The notes beneath the pieces are model-generated. The model saw only the letters and a program-made list of their open reading frames with translations. It made no database searches and was not told where the DNA came from. From assembly GCA_025356435.1 (NCBI GenBank), contig JANXSY010000198.1:1-64000 (forward strand): a DNA stretch of 64,000 nt, read 5' to 3'. Position 1 is the stretch's first letter. Each line of letters opens with the position of its first letter. This DNA is from Isosphaeraceae bacterium. Lineage in GTDB: Bacteria > Planctomycetota > Planctomycetia > Isosphaerales > Isosphaeraceae. This document shows, one piece after another, positions 51,646-60,413 of this stretch. Made by a program: the position numbers and the translations under genes.

Positions 51646-52719
51646 TCAACGGTCGGGGCTGAACGGCGGGAAGGCGAGGAAATCTCTCGGGGAGCGGGTG
51701 GTCACGACGTAGGGCACATAGCCCGGGGTGATCGGAACCGGTCCGCCCGGACCGACGAAGTACTCGATCTTGCCGGCGTGAGGATGGAGCAAGCCGTGGA
51801 CAAGACCCTTTCCCTTACCGAGAATTCCGAGGGCCTTGCCGCAGAGGTTGCAGCCCTTGCCGCCGCAAGCCTGGCACCCATTGCCGCCGCCGTTGCCGCC
51901 GTTGCCGTGACCAAAGCCGTGCCCCATGCCGAGGCCGTTGCCCGAGCAGTTGCCGCACGAAGCACCGGCACCGTGGAAACAGCCGCCAATGCCGGTCCCG
52001 CCCATGCTCGGGTCGCCGTTATGGCCGTGCTTATGGCCAAAGCCGAGCCCGCATCCCTTGAGACCACAACCGTTGGACGAGCCGTGGCCATAGCTCACGC
52101 CCGACTGAGTGGTCGCCTGACCGGAAGGAGCCGCCGCAAGAGTCTGGGTCGACGGCATGACCGTCGTGGTGCAGACCCCACAGCCCTTGCCGCCACAGAG
52201 GCCACATCCCCTGAAACGGAACGACTTGCCACCGCAGCCGGCCGAGCCACAACCGCCCAGGCCCGCATGTCCGTGACCACCGCAGCCGGCCGAGCCAAAA
52301 CCGCCCAGGCCCGCATGTCCGTGACCGCCGCAGCCGGCCGTGCCGCAGCCGGAATCGCCCAAGCCAGCATGTCCGTGACCGCCGCCATGACCGCCGAGCA
52401 AGCCGCTACCGCCGCACTGGCCGCAACCCTTGCCACCGCAACCGTGGCAGAGCGCCCCGACACCGTGCAGCTTGCCGCCAAGCCCGTGGAAGAGGCCCGA
52501 GGCCAGGCCGTACGTCTTGGCCAGGTGGCCGTCCTTCGCGTAGTGACCATACGGAACCGGCGGGGCATAATATGGGCCGCCGGTGTTCACATCGATCGCC
52601 TCGACCACTGGCGGGATCGTGTGATGGAAGGGATCGTTGGCCCGGGCCGAACGGCCGGAAACGAGGGCCGAAGCCAGGGCGATTGCGAGCGTCACCCCTC
52701 GCCATGTTTCGATACGCAT
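51646..52719 (-). CDS. Secreted Gly/Cys/His-rich repeat protein
   Basis: A 357-residue exported protein of low complexity. Signal peptide (1-27, ending SARA). The mature part has repeated short Cys pairs (CHGCGGKGCGQC, CGLCGGKGCGVC, CQACGGKGCNLC) like the zinc knuckles of DnaJ, and a 16-residue repeat SAGCGGHGHAGLGGxG. ATG 52719 with AAGGGA upstream is chosen over a TTG six bases earlier. The C-terminus (FVGPGGPVPITPGYVPYVV) is more ordinary. May bind metal or form a cross-linked surface layer; both inferred. Flanked by two other secreted Cys-pair genes. Confidence 0.65.
   Translation of the reverse strand: MRIETWRGVTLAIALASALVSGRSARANDPFHHTIPPVVEAIDVNTGGPYYAPPVPYGHYAKDGHLAKTYGLASGLFHGLGGKLHGVGALCHGCGGKGCGQCGGSGLLGGHGGGHGHAGLGDSGCGTAGCGGHGHAGLGGFGSAGCGGHGHAGLGGCGSAGCGGKSFRFRGCGLCGGKGCGVCTTTVMPSTQTLAAAPSGQATTQSGVSYGHGSSNGCGLKGCGLGFGHKHGHNGDPSMGGTGIGGCFHGAGASCGNCSGNGLGMGHGFGHGNGGNGGGNGCQACGGKGCNLCGKALGILGKGKGLVHGLLHPHAGKIEYFVGPGGPVPITPGYVPYVVTTRSPRDFLAFPPFSPDR
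52238..52384. repeat. 48-bp tandem repeat inside the Gly/Cys-rich gene
   Basis: Two near-identical 48-bp units (52238-52285 and 52286-52333) and a diverged 51-bp third (52334-52384). They encode the SAGCGGHGHAGLGG-type repeat, in frame, so copy-number change would keep the protein intact. Confidence 0.7.
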
Positions 52720-53040
52720 AGTCAATCCCTTTTGCGTCGTACGCGGAAGTCCCTCCTGGAATACCGGAATCAGCGAGCGGTGGTCGTGCCCAGGCCGTCC
52801 TACGCCCGATACACGCCATCATCGTCAACCAGGACGGGGCACGATCTCAACGGGACTAGCCTGCCCCGCCTACGATCCCTCCCGAGTCTACCTAGCCTTC
52901 GCCTTTGGACATCGACTTGGTTCGTCTCTGCTCTGGAGCGATTTCCGAAAAAGGCTCCCGAAGCGCGCGGAACGACCGGTCTATTCCCATCTGAGGGAAT
53001 GACCGGTCGTTCGGAGATCGGGTTGTCGTTGTCTCGACGC
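52720..53040. other. Intergenic region with a large hairpin
   Basis: About 320 bp between two secreted Cys-pair genes on the minus strand. Apart from the hairpin at 52970-53012 no gene, tRNA or riboswitch is seen. It should include the promoter of the Gly/Cys-rich gene. Confidence 0.4.
52970..53012 (-). terminator. 18-bp hairpin after the third Cys-pair gene
   Basis: GAACGACCGGTC (52970-52981) pairs perfectly with GACCGGTCGTTC (53001-53012); after one bulged T the stem continues ATTCCC/GGGAAT around an ATCTGA loop. It lies 28 bp past the stop on the minus strand. No U-run follows. Among the strongest folds in the window. Confidence 0.55.
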
Positions 53041-53823
53041 TTAGCGAGCGTCCTTGCCGTAGACCATCGAGGCCGGCAGTTCTTCGACTTTGGAACCATC
53101 GATTCCGTAGGGGATCGCGGCGTGGGAGTCGCGCTTTCGCTTGCCGCGTGACTCACGCCAATCCTGGAAGTCGTTCCGAATCTCCGCGAAGCCGAACAGA
53201 TGTCCCAGGATGTGGGGGGTCGACTCGGGCGTCGGCGACATGAACGGGGTGTGGCCGACCGAGCCATTCTGAACGGTCGCGCGGCCCGGGGCGGCAACGG
53301 CACCTGCGGCGGGGGCCGAGGCGGTATAATTCGTCCGCATCACACCGATCGGCTCGGGCTCACCGGCCGAGACCACGGCGCGACCGGGGGCCTTATCCGA
53401 CGCAACCGCGCGGCCCGGGGCGCCGTCGGTCCGAGGGAAGGGATGATCCGACCCGACGACCGAGACCTTGCCGGGCATGTCGAGGAACGTCTTGCACTCC
53501 TTGCAAACGCCGTCCTTCTTGTGGACGCAGCTCACAACGTTTGCCCCTTCCATTCCGGCGGGGATGGCGGCCGTCGTCACCTTGGCCATGTCGGTGCTGG
53601 GCTTGGACGCGACCTTGGTGGCCTTGGCCTCCCTGGCCGCCTTGGCCGCCGCGCACTTCTCGCACAGGTGGGCCTTGCCGCTCAGGAGGCTGTGCTTGTG
53701 GACGTGGGGGGCCGGGGACGCGGCAGATGAGCGCGAGAGGGGGGCGTCATCGGCGCGGGCCGTCATCGGGACGGCGAGGGCCATTCCCAGAGTCGCAAGG
53801 CTGAGGCGAGCGAGCAAACGCAT
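53041..53823 (-). CDS. Secreted Cys-pair protein with basic C-terminus, unknown
   Basis: A 260-residue exported protein. Signal peptide (1-24, ending MTARA). CEKC (about 53-56) and CKEC (about 107-110) are CxxC pairs, with a further Cys in VVSCVHKKDGVC. The middle is Ala/Pro/Gly-rich with APGRAV repeated three times. The C-terminal part (HILGHLFGFAEIRNDFQDWRESRGKRKRDSH) is basic. ATG 53823 has GAAGGAG; the frame is open 30 codons upstream. Not recognised. It is one of three secreted Cys-pair proteins in a row. Confidence 0.6.
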   Translation of the reverse strand: MRLLARLSLATLGMALAVPMTARADDAPLSRSSAASPAPHVHKHSLLSGKAHLCEKCAAAKAAREAKATKVASKPSTDMAKVTTAAIPAGMEGANVVSCVHKKDGVCKECKTFLDMPGKVSVVGSDHPFPRTDGAPGRAVASDKAPGRAVVSAGEPEPIGVMRTNYTASAPAAGAVAAPGRATVQNGSVGHTPFMSPTPESTPHILGHLFGFAEIRNDFQDWRESRGKRKRDSHAAIPYGIDGSKVEELPASMVYGKDAR

Positions 53824-54141
53824 CGGGAACTCCTTCTTCCGAGAGCATCCTGCCAGCCCGCGCGACGACCGCGCCGCAGAGGGCAGGCTTGGGACGACCG
53901 TGTATCCTTCCACGATTGAGGGTTCGGGGCCATCGCGACTGGGCGACGCCGATGCGCCGTCCCTCCCCGACCTTCGCTACCTCTCAATCATCGGCCCGGC
54001 ACGTCCTCCTCTTGCGGAAAACCGTCCGGATCGGCACAACACTCCTAACCGTCGCCCCGGTTTGGCGTGGCAAACCGCGCTGAAAGACGCCAGACTGGAA
54101 CGCCCAGACCGACCCCAACGATTCTCGGGAGTCTCGCCGCC
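53824..54141. other. Divergent intergenic region
   Basis: About 320 bp between the third Cys-pair gene (minus) and the deoxyribosyltransferase-like gene (plus). Must hold both promoters; no clear -10/-35 pair, hairpin or RNA gene was found. Confidence 0.35.
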
Positions 54142-54642
54142 ATGCGTCTTTACGTCGCCGGCCCGCTGTTCACTCAGGCCGAGCGAGCCTGGAACGAGCG
54201 ACTCGCCGCCGCCCTCTCGGCCGCCGGTCACGACGTCTTCCTGCCCCAGACCGAGGTGAAAGCGATCGCCACCCTCGACGCCGACCTGATCTTCAAGGTC
54301 GACATCGACGGAGTCCGCTCGGCCGAGGCCATCGTCGCGATCCTTGACGGTGCCGACCCCGACAGCGGGACCAGTTTCGAGTGCGGCCTTGCCTACGCCT
54401 TGGGAATCCCGATCGTCGCCCTCCGTACCGACTTCCGCGCCGGAGGCGATGCGCTTCCCAACCAGAAGCTCGCCACGATTAACCTCATGCTCGCCCAGTC
54501 GAGCTCGGCCATCGTCAATCTTGTTGACCCCTCGACCTCCTTCGAAACGATGGCCGCTTCAGTAGTCTCGGCCCTCGCCGGCCTCTCAGCCACTGACCCC
54601 GTCTCGCGATTCGACCGGGGCTCCGACGCAGGGAGCTGGTAG
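54142..54642 (+). CDS. Nucleoside 2-deoxyribosyltransferase-like protein
   Basis: A 166-residue cytoplasmic protein. MRLYVAGPLFTQAERAWNERL at the start and GHDVFLPQTE, VAILDGADPDSGTSFECGLAYALG (with the DSGTxxE active-site motif) fit the nucleoside 2-deoxyribosyltransferase family, which exchanges bases on deoxynucleosides or hydrolyses nucleotides. FKVDIDGVRSAEAIVAILDG supplies the conserved Asp. ATG 54142 is chosen because the family sequence starts there; an upstream start at 54067 is open. Substrate not deducible. Confidence 0.85.
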   Translation: MRLYVAGPLFTQAERAWNERLAAALSAAGHDVFLPQTEVKAIATLDADLIFKVDIDGVRSAEAIVAILDGADPDSGTSFECGLAYALGIPIVALRTDFRAGGDALPNQKLATINLMLAQSSSAIVNLVDPSTSFETMAASVVSALAGLSATDPVSRFDRGSDAGSW

Positions 54643-54705
54643 ATGTCGTACATCCGCTAAGGCAGGCTGATTGAATTACAACCGATGGCGTACACCTGAG
54701 CGACG

Positions 54706-54972
54706 ATGCCTCACTCCTTCGACGGGACCCAGATCGTCGTCACGCTCGTCCTCGGGATTGCAGTCGCCTGGGCGGTCGGGCTCTGGCTCGGCCAGCAGGC
54801 GAGCGAAGGGGGACGGCGAAGGCGACGGCCGATGATCGGGCCGATGATGGGTTGGATTGCGCTTATCGCGATCGGCCTGGCACTGATGGGCCAAGATCGG
54901 GGTTCCGTTATTTTTGTCCTCATCCTGGTCCCGGCGATTGCGCTCTTTCAATTCTTCGTCCGGCCGCGCTGA
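54706..54972 (+). CDS. Small two-helix membrane protein
   Basis: 88 residues with an N-terminal hydrophobic helix (about 10-28), a basic loop (GGRRRRRPM), a second hydrophobic hairpin (about 45-83) and a short basic end (RPR). No family recognised. It sits 70 bp before the copper ATPase gene on the same strand and might be co-transcribed. Ribosome site weak, so the call rests on composition and position. Confidence 0.45.
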   Translation: MPHSFDGTQIVVTLVLGIAVAWAVGLWLGQQASEGGRRRRRPMIGPMMGWIALIAIGLALMGQDRGSVIFVLILVPAIALFQFFVRPR

Positions 54973-55042
54973 GGGGTTGCCTTGCCTCGCACGCGAATAA
55001 TGACGACGGCTACCCACCCGATTCGCCAGGAGGTCCGTCGTC

Positions 55043-57520
55043 ATGTCTGATTCCGATTCCGAAACCCTGACCTTCCCCGTCGGCGGCATGACCTGCGACC
55101 ACTGCGTTGGGACGGTCCGACGCGCTCTGGAGGCGGTGCCGGGCGTCAAATCGGCCCAGGTCCGGCTCGATCCGGGTGAGGCGGTGGTAGTCGCCGACCG
55201 AGGCGCGGTTGATCGCGACCGGATCAAGGCGGCGATCGAATCGGCGGGATACACCCTTCCCGACGCATTGGTGGAGCCACCGCGACTCGTGACGATTGGC
55301 CTCCTTACTCCATCGCTTCCGCGCGTCGAGAGCAAGCAAGAATGGAACCTCGCCATCGGCGGGATGCACTGCGCAAGCTGCGTCGGGAGGGTCGAGACGG
55401 CCCTGAAATCGGTCCCGGGCGTGCTCGATGCCCGCGTCAACCTCGCGACCGAGCGGGCTGGGGTCGTCGTTGACCCAGCACAAGTGACCGAATCCGCCCT
55501 TCAGAAGGCCGTCACGGCGGCCGGTTATCAGGCCCGACGCGCCGAGCTTCTTCTCGGCGAGGGGGCCGGATCGCTGCGTCGCGAACGCGAGGACAATCTG
55601 ACGTACTGGCGTCGTCGACTGGTCGTTGGCGTCGCGCTCACGGTGCCGCTGATCGTGCTCGGCTATGCCCCCATGCTCTTTGACGTCGGGCACACCTCAA
55701 CCGCGATCGGCTGGGTCATGTTCGGCCTCGCGAGCGTCTTGCAGGTCTATCTCGGCGCTCCATATGTCGCCGGAGCCTGGGCTCGGCTGAAGCAGAAGTC
55801 AGCGAACATGGACACGCTGATCGCCCTGGGGACGACGACGGCATTCGGCTTCAGTCTGGTCCGTCTTCTCACCGGACATCCCCACGATGCTCACTCGTTC
55901 ATGGACGCTGGGATCATCCTGACGCTTATCACGCTCGGCAAGTTCCTCGAAACTCGCTCGAAAGGGAGTGCGGGCGCGGCCATCGAACGCCTGCTTGACC
56001 TCGCACCGAAGTCCGCCCGTGTCATCCGAGCGGGTCAAGAGGTCGATATGCCACTCGCTCAGGTGGCAATGGGCGACCATGTCCGCGTCCGCCCGGGGGA
56101 GTCGGTGCCCGTTGATGGTCGCGTGACCGAAGGAGAATCCGACGTTGATGAGAGCATGCTCACAGGGGAGTCAATCCCCGTCGTCAAGCGATTAGGAGAC
56201 AGGGTCGCGGGTGGCACGAAGAACGGCGATGGGACGCTGGTGATCGAGGCCAACCGACTCGGGAGTGAGAGCGTCCTTGAAAGCATCGTCCGCCTCGTCC
56301 GCGAGGCTCAATCTTCCAAGGCGGGTGTGCAACGGCTTGCCGACGCTATCGCCGCGCGGTTTGTCCCGGCCGTGCTGCTCGTTGCCGTCTTGACGGTCGT
56401 CGGCTGGGGATTGATCCGAGGCGAATGGCAACGGGGCGTGCTCAACGCCGCCGCTGTGCTCATTATCGCCTGTCCCTGTGCGCTGGGGCTGGCGACCCCG
56501 ATGGCGGTGGCCGTCGCGACCGGCCGGGGCGCGCGGGCGGGTCTGTTGGTGCGTGAAGCGTCAGCCTTCGAGCGGATCGACCGGCTCAAGACGATCGTCT
56601 TCGACAAGACCGGCACCCTCACCGAAGGGCGGCCGGGCCTGGCCGAGAGCCTTCCGGCCGACGGGTTCGATCGCGCTGAATTGCTCCGATTGGCGGCTGG
56701 TGCCGAGTCGGGAAGTGAACATCCCCTGGCGCGTGCCTTTTCGACCTATCGCGATTCGTCATCGGTCACCGACTTTCGAGCGACGCGCGGGGCCGGAGTC
56801 GTGGCGATCGTCGGAGGTCAAACCGTCCATGTCGGCACAGCGGGATTCGTCGGCGTCGACGTCAGCTCGCTCGACGAGACGGCCCGGGCCTGGGAATCGG
56901 AAGCGAAGACGGTCCTTTTCGTCGCCGTCGACGGCCGGTTTGCCGGGATTGTCGGCCTGGCCGACGCGATCAAGCCGTTCGCCCGCGAAGTTATCGAAGG
57001 CTTACGCCGTTCGGGGCTCAATGTGGCTCTATTGACCGGCGATAACCGCGCCACAGCGACCGCCGTTGGCACCGCACTCGGACTCGAGCCCGAGTCGATC
57101 TTCGCCGAGGTCCGTCCTGACGCCAAGGCCGCGATGATCGCCGGCTTGAAGTCACGCGGAGGTGTCGCGATGGTGGGCGACGGCCTCAACGATGCCCCCG
57201 CGCTTGCCGCCGCCGACGTGGGTCTCGCCCTCGGGACCGGGTCGGATCTCGCCAAGGCCGCCGCTGACGTGGTGATCGCCACCGGAGACCTTCGCGCCAT
57301 CCCCCGCGCTCTCAAGCTTGGCCACGCCACCCTGACCGCGATCCGCCAGAACCTCTTCTGGGCCTTCGCCTATAACAGCCTCGGCATCCCGCTCGCCGCC
57401 CTCGGCTTCTTCGGCGAGTATGGCCCGATGATCGCAGCGGTGGCGATGTCTCTCAGTTCGGTCACAGTCGTCGCGAGGTCGGGGCTCCTGGCTCGGATCA
57501 ATCTGGATGATTCGTTATAG
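55043..57520 (+). CDS. copA: Copper-exporting P1B-type ATPase
   Basis: Pumps Cu(I) out of the cytoplasm. Two N-terminal HMA domains carry the copper-binding pairs GGMTCDHC (near residue 16) and GGMHCASC (near 112). Membrane copper site CPC is in [12 protein letters not shown]; phosphorylation site is [10 protein letters not shown]; the SEHPLA motif in the nucleotide-binding domain and [10 protein letters not shown] in the hinge follow. Eight membrane helices expected in 825 residues. AGGAGG ribosome site. Converges with the CAAX protease gene (2 bp between stops). Works with the Csp-like protein at 46.7 kb in copper handling, by inference. Confidence 0.95.
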   Translation: MSDSDSETLTFPVGGMTCDHCVGTVRRALEAVPGVKSAQVRLDPGEAVVVADRGAVDRDRIKAAIESAGYTLPDALVEPPRLVTIGLLTPSLPRVESKQEWNLAIGGMHCASCVGRVETALKSVPGVLDARVNLATERAGVVVDPAQVTESALQKAVTAAGYQARRAELLLGEGAGSLRREREDNLTYWRRRLVVGVALTVPLIVLGYAPMLFDVGHTSTAIGWVMFGLASVLQVYLGAPYVAGAWARLKQKSANMDTLIALGTTTAFGFSLVRLLTGHPHDAHSFMDAGIILTLITLGKFLETRSKGSAGAAIERLLDLAPKSARVIRAGQEVDMPLAQVAMGDHVRVRPGESVPVDGRVTEGESDVDESMLTGESIPVVKRLGDRVAGGTKNGDGTLVIEANRLGSESVLESIVRLVREAQSSKAGVQRLADAIAARFVPAVLLVAVLTVVGWGLIRGEWQRGVLNAAAVLIIACPCALGLATPMAVAVATGRGARAGLLVREASAFERIDRLKTIVFDKTGTLTEGRPGLAESLPADGFDRAELLRLAAGAESGSEHPLARAFSTYRDSSSVTDFRATRGAGVVAIVGGQTVHVGTAGFVGVDVSSLDETARAWESEAKTVLFVAVDGRFAGIVGLADAIKPFAREVIEGLRRSGLNVALLTGDNRATATAVGTALGLEPESIFAEVRPDAKAAMIAGLKSRGGVAMVGDGLNDAPALAAADVGLALGTGSDLAKAAADVVIATGDLRAIPRALKLGHATLTAIRQNLFWAFAYNSLGIPLAALGFFGEYGPMIAAVAMSLSSVTVVARSGLLARINLDDSL

Positions 57521-57522
57521 TC

Positions 57523-58203
57523 TCACCAGAATTTCCATTGATGGGTCGTCATCACGTAGATACCCAGTCCAAGGTTGGCGACCAGGTGGCTTATCACGCA
57601 GGCGGTCACGCTCTTGGTCCGATGGACGAGCCAGGCCCAGGCCAGGCCCGTGAGGAGCGCGGGGAGCCACTCGGCCGGGTGGGAGAGGGCGAAGACAACC
57701 GCAGTGACAGCCGCCGCCATCGGCGTGACCGTGCCGATCGGGACGCGACCGAAGTCAGGGTCGATCACGTATCGGATGCCGAACGACCTCCAGAATAGCT
57801 CCTCGAAGAGCGGCACCAGCAAGACCAGCCCATAGAACCGCATCGCCAGGAAACCGATCCGCACGCCCGGCGAAAGAGTGCTCGGGTCGAAGGCCGCACG
57901 TTCCCCGCCGAGGAATTTGAAGAGGGGATAATGGCCATCGAGACCGACCCACGCGATCGTCACGACGATGCCGATCCCGACAGCGAGCGCCCATCCGGCG
58001 GCTGTCGGCAAGGGTCGGAGGTCTCGCCACGTCGACCGGCAGGCGATCAACACGGCGGTGACAACCAACATCTTGATCGCGTAGGCGAGCGGATAGCTCG
58101 GGAGGTAGCCTTCGAGACTCGTCAGAATCAGGAATGTTGCCATGGGTGCGACGTAGGGCAGCCACGCGGCTTTGGGTGATGCACTTGTCGTGGGCTCGGT
58201 CAC
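57523..58203 (-). CDS. CPBP/CAAX protease-related membrane protein
   Basis: A 226-residue membrane protein with about six helices. Motifs of the CPBP (Abi) metalloprotease family are all present: EELFWRSFGIRYV (EExxxR), FALSHPAEW (FxxxH) and HLVANLGLG (HxxxN-like). The N-terminal part (LEGYLPSYPLAYAIKMLVVTA, WRDLRPLP) is close in style to the CAAX protease-related proteins that accompany exosortase/PEP-CTERM systems. GTG start with AAAGGA upstream. A PEP-CTERM protein gene lies 2.2 kb away. No exosortase is in the window. Confidence 0.8.
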   Translation of the reverse strand: MTEPTTSASPKAAWLPYVAPMATFLILTSLEGYLPSYPLAYAIKMLVVTAVLIACRSTWRDLRPLPTAAGWALAVGIGIVVTIAWVGLDGHYPLFKFLGGERAAFDPSTLSPGVRIGFLAMRFYGLVLLVPLFEELFWRSFGIRYVIDPDFGRVPIGTVTPMAAAVTAVVFALSHPAEWLPALLTGLAWAWLVHRTKSVTACVISHLVANLGLGIYVMTTHQWKFW

Positions 58204-58242
58204 GATTCGACTTATCCTTTCGCGAATATCTTTAAACTTTGA

Positions 58243-58911
58243 CTAGACGTTGCCCTGATCGATCCGGGCGAACAACTCGGGAGCATTCAGGCTGGCGACG
58301 ATCAGACTGGCGTCGCCGAGCCCCTCGGCCGGGCTGTGCTCGTGAGGGACGCCGACCGCAAAGGCCCCCGCCGCCTTGGCCGCCGCGAGGCCCGGCGGGC
58401 TGTCTTCGAGGACGAGCAGCGCGTCGGTCTCGATCCCGAACCGCTGCGCCGCAGTCCGATAAATCTCGGGGTCGGGCTTGCCGTGGGTCACATCTTCCGA
58501 GCCGAGCAGGAACGAAAAATGGTCCCAGACGCCGTGACGACGGAGCAACCGCTCGGCATAGGCCCTGCGAGACGAGGTCGCCACGCACCGGGGCATCTTG
58601 TGGGCTTCGAGGTGGGCGAGCAGGGCGAACAGCCCGGGGGTCGGGTGAATAGCAGCGTCCATCTCCGATTCGAACCGGCCGCGCAGCTCGGTTAGAAGCT
58701 CCTCGGGACTCTCGTCGAACTGACCGAGCCTCTTCAACGCGGGATACGCTTCGGCGGCCCGCTTGCCGAGCATCGCGGCAAGGACCTCCGGCGTGACGGG
58801 CCTTCCCCGCTCGGTAAGGAAGCCGCCCAGGACGCGAGCGAAGAGCGCCTCAGTATCAAACATCAGGCCGTCGAGGTCGAAGGCCACGGCGCGGATCGTT
58901 GTCGGTATCAT
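58243..58911 (-). CDS. HAD-superfamily phosphatase (beta-phosphoglucomutase-like)
   Basis: A 222-residue cytoplasmic enzyme. FDLDGLMFDTE is motif I (nucleophile Asp and general acid Asp), CVATSSRR motif II (Ser/Thr), GKPDPEIY motif III (Lys) and VLEDSPPGLAAAKAAG motif IV (acidic pair). The helical cap between residues 18 and 85 fits the subclass that hydrolyses or isomerises sugar phosphates. Substrate not known. A TATAAT-like -10 (minus strand, 58936-58931) lies about 20 bp upstream in an AT-rich spacer. Confidence 0.88.
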   Translation of the reverse strand: MIPTTIRAVAFDLDGLMFDTEALFARVLGGFLTERGRPVTPEVLAAMLGKRAAEAYPALKRLGQFDESPEELLTELRGRFESEMDAAIHPTPGLFALLAHLEAHKMPRCVATSSRRAYAERLLRRHGVWDHFSFLLGSEDVTHGKPDPEIYRTAAQRFGIETDALLVLEDSPPGLAAAKAAGAFAVGVPHEHSPAEGLGDASLIVASLNAPELFARIDQGNV

Positions 58912-59000
58912 GCGAAGGTCAGCTCATTTAATTATAATGTAGAAGAAAGACTAACTTGAACCGCAGATAAAATGGATTTAATACAGCTATTTACCTGTAG
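58912..59000. promoter_or_regulatory. AT-rich spacer with TATAAT on the minus strand
   Basis: About 90 bp of unusually AT-rich sequence between the LarA-like and HAD genes. TATAAT (minus strand, 58936-58931) is placed correctly for the HAD gene, but no TTGACA-like -35 is seen. Also a weak hairpin near the LarA-like stop. Confidence 0.35.
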
Positions 59001-60302
59001 TTAATGTTCTCGACCCGTATTTCGCCGTGCACGCACGCTCTCAGGGAAGAGGAATTCCTGGTCAAGCATGCCTGAGGCGTCAATCGGCCAGGGCAGGAAG
59101 TCGGTCTCGAAGGTGAGGGAGGGGTCGGCCTCGACTTCCCCCGCGAAGGGCCGCGTCACCCAGAGCGCGGTGAGTTCGAGCGTGTTGGGGATCACGACGA
59201 GCCTCGCCTCGGAGGCGTCGATACGCCAGCAGGTATCGAGGCTGGCGGCGATCACATCGCGGTCGGTGGGGAGTGAGATCGGTACCCGGGCGCGGGTGAG
59301 GAAGTTGCTGGTCAGACTGTTGACGCGCATCGGCTTGGGGTCGAGCGCGGCGACGAGTCGGTCGGTGGTCAGGTCGGCCAGACCGATGCCGAGTCCGTTG
59401 CCGCGGGTCTCGACGCTGAGGTCGAGGACGGCGAGCCGTGTGACGATCGGGCGAGGCAGGTCGGGCATCGTCTCAACCCGCTGACGACCGATCACGTTGG
59501 GGTCGAGCCCGGTCCCGCTGTAGTTCTTGCCAAGTTCGCCGACCAGCAAAACGTCGATCTGGTCAAAGGGCAGGCGGGCCATCAGCGTGCGGGCCTCGTC
59601 AAGGAGCTTCGGCTCGACTTCGAGCAGTTCCTCGGGCTCGACACCGATCACCCGCGCGGTGTGTTCTCGCGCGTTTTCGAGGAGGGCGACGCCGAGCACG
59701 ACGGGCGTGTTCTTGAGCAAGAAGGCACCAACTTCAGGGAGCAAGACCTTCAGCCCCGGCAGACCTAGCTTGTGAACCTGCGCGGCCCCCTGGTGCTTGC
59801 CCAGGCCGATCGTGAGCATCTTGAGCAGGCCGGATTCGTAGCGGCCGGAGAATGACGTGTGCGGCTTGATCCGGTTGAGCACGACGATACCGTCGGCCTT
59901 GAGGGCGTTGGCATCGAAGGAAATCGGTAGGCCGAAGCTGTTCGTGCCGAGGGCCACGGTCTCCATCTCGCTCCGGATCGGACACCCCATCGCAGTCTCG
60001 GTCACGCCAAACTCGGCGAGGAGCGAGCGCTGACCTTCGGACGTGCCGCCACCGTGACTGCCCATCGCGGCGACGATGAAGGGGCGGAATCCGAGCGATT
60101 TGAGCGCATCGACGGCGGCTCGGGCGATCTCGTCAATCCCGGCGATACCTCGGCTGCCGACGGTGAGGGCGACCGATCCGCCTGGCCTCACCCGCTCCGC
60201 GACCTTGCTGCCGAGGATGCACGCCGCGACGGCCCCGGGAACGTCAACGACTTCCGGCTGGACGGCCGACTGGCGGACGCGGGCGATCGGCGGAAGGGTC
60301 AT
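59001..60302 (-). CDS. LarA-like (DUF2088) lactate racemase-domain protein
   Basis: A 433-residue protein of the LarA N-terminal family. GSRGIAGIDEIARA and AAMGSHGGGTSEGQ near residues 48-92 match the conserved glycine/His region, and VLNRIKPHTSFSGRYESGLLKMLTIGLGKHQGA near 145-170 is typical. Canonical LarA racemises lactate with a nickel-pincer cofactor; this subgroup usually lacks the Lar maturation genes nearby, and none is seen here. A role in sugar-acid or hydroxy-acid conversion is possible, but no reaction is proposed. No signal peptide. Confidence 0.75.
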   Translation of the reverse strand: MTLPPIARVRQSAVQPEVVDVPGAVAACILGSKVAERVRPGGSVALTVGSRGIAGIDEIARAAVDALKSLGFRPFIVAAMGSHGGGTSEGQRSLLAEFGVTETAMGCPIRSEMETVALGTNSFGLPISFDANALKADGIVVLNRIKPHTSFSGRYESGLLKMLTIGLGKHQGAAQVHKLGLPGLKVLLPEVGAFLLKNTPVVLGVALLENAREHTARVIGVEPEELLEVEPKLLDEARTLMARLPFDQIDVLLVGELGKNYSGTGLDPNVIGRQRVETMPDLPRPIVTRLAVLDLSVETRGNGLGIGLADLTTDRLVAALDPKPMRVNSLTSNFLTRARVPISLPTDRDVIAASLDTCWRIDASEARLVVIPNTLELTALWVTRPFAGEVEADPSLTFETDFLPWPIDASGMLDQEFLFPESVRARRNTGREH

Positions 60303-60332
60303 GGTGCGAGACTCGGGTGGAAATACGAAAAA

Positions 60333-60364
60333 CGGGCGGACGCCGGTGATCCGACGTCCGCCCG
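60333..60364 (-). terminator. Intrinsic terminator of the PEP-CTERM gene
   Basis: CGGGCGGACG (60333-60342) and CGTCCGCCCG (60355-60364) pair perfectly around a 12-base loop, 50 bp past the stop on the minus strand, and are followed at once by UUUUUCGUAUUU. A clear conventional terminator. Confidence 0.75.
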
Positions 60365-60413
60365 CGATTTTAGTCGATGTCCGGGTGGGATTGCCACCGG
60401 GGATTCGCCTCGA

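Noticed and set aside
50977-53151. A 724-codon plus-strand open frame across the Cys-pair gene cluster
   Set aside because: It is the complement of three minus-strand genes that have signal peptides, ribosome sites and Cys motifs; the plus frame is Ala/Arg-rich without any domain.
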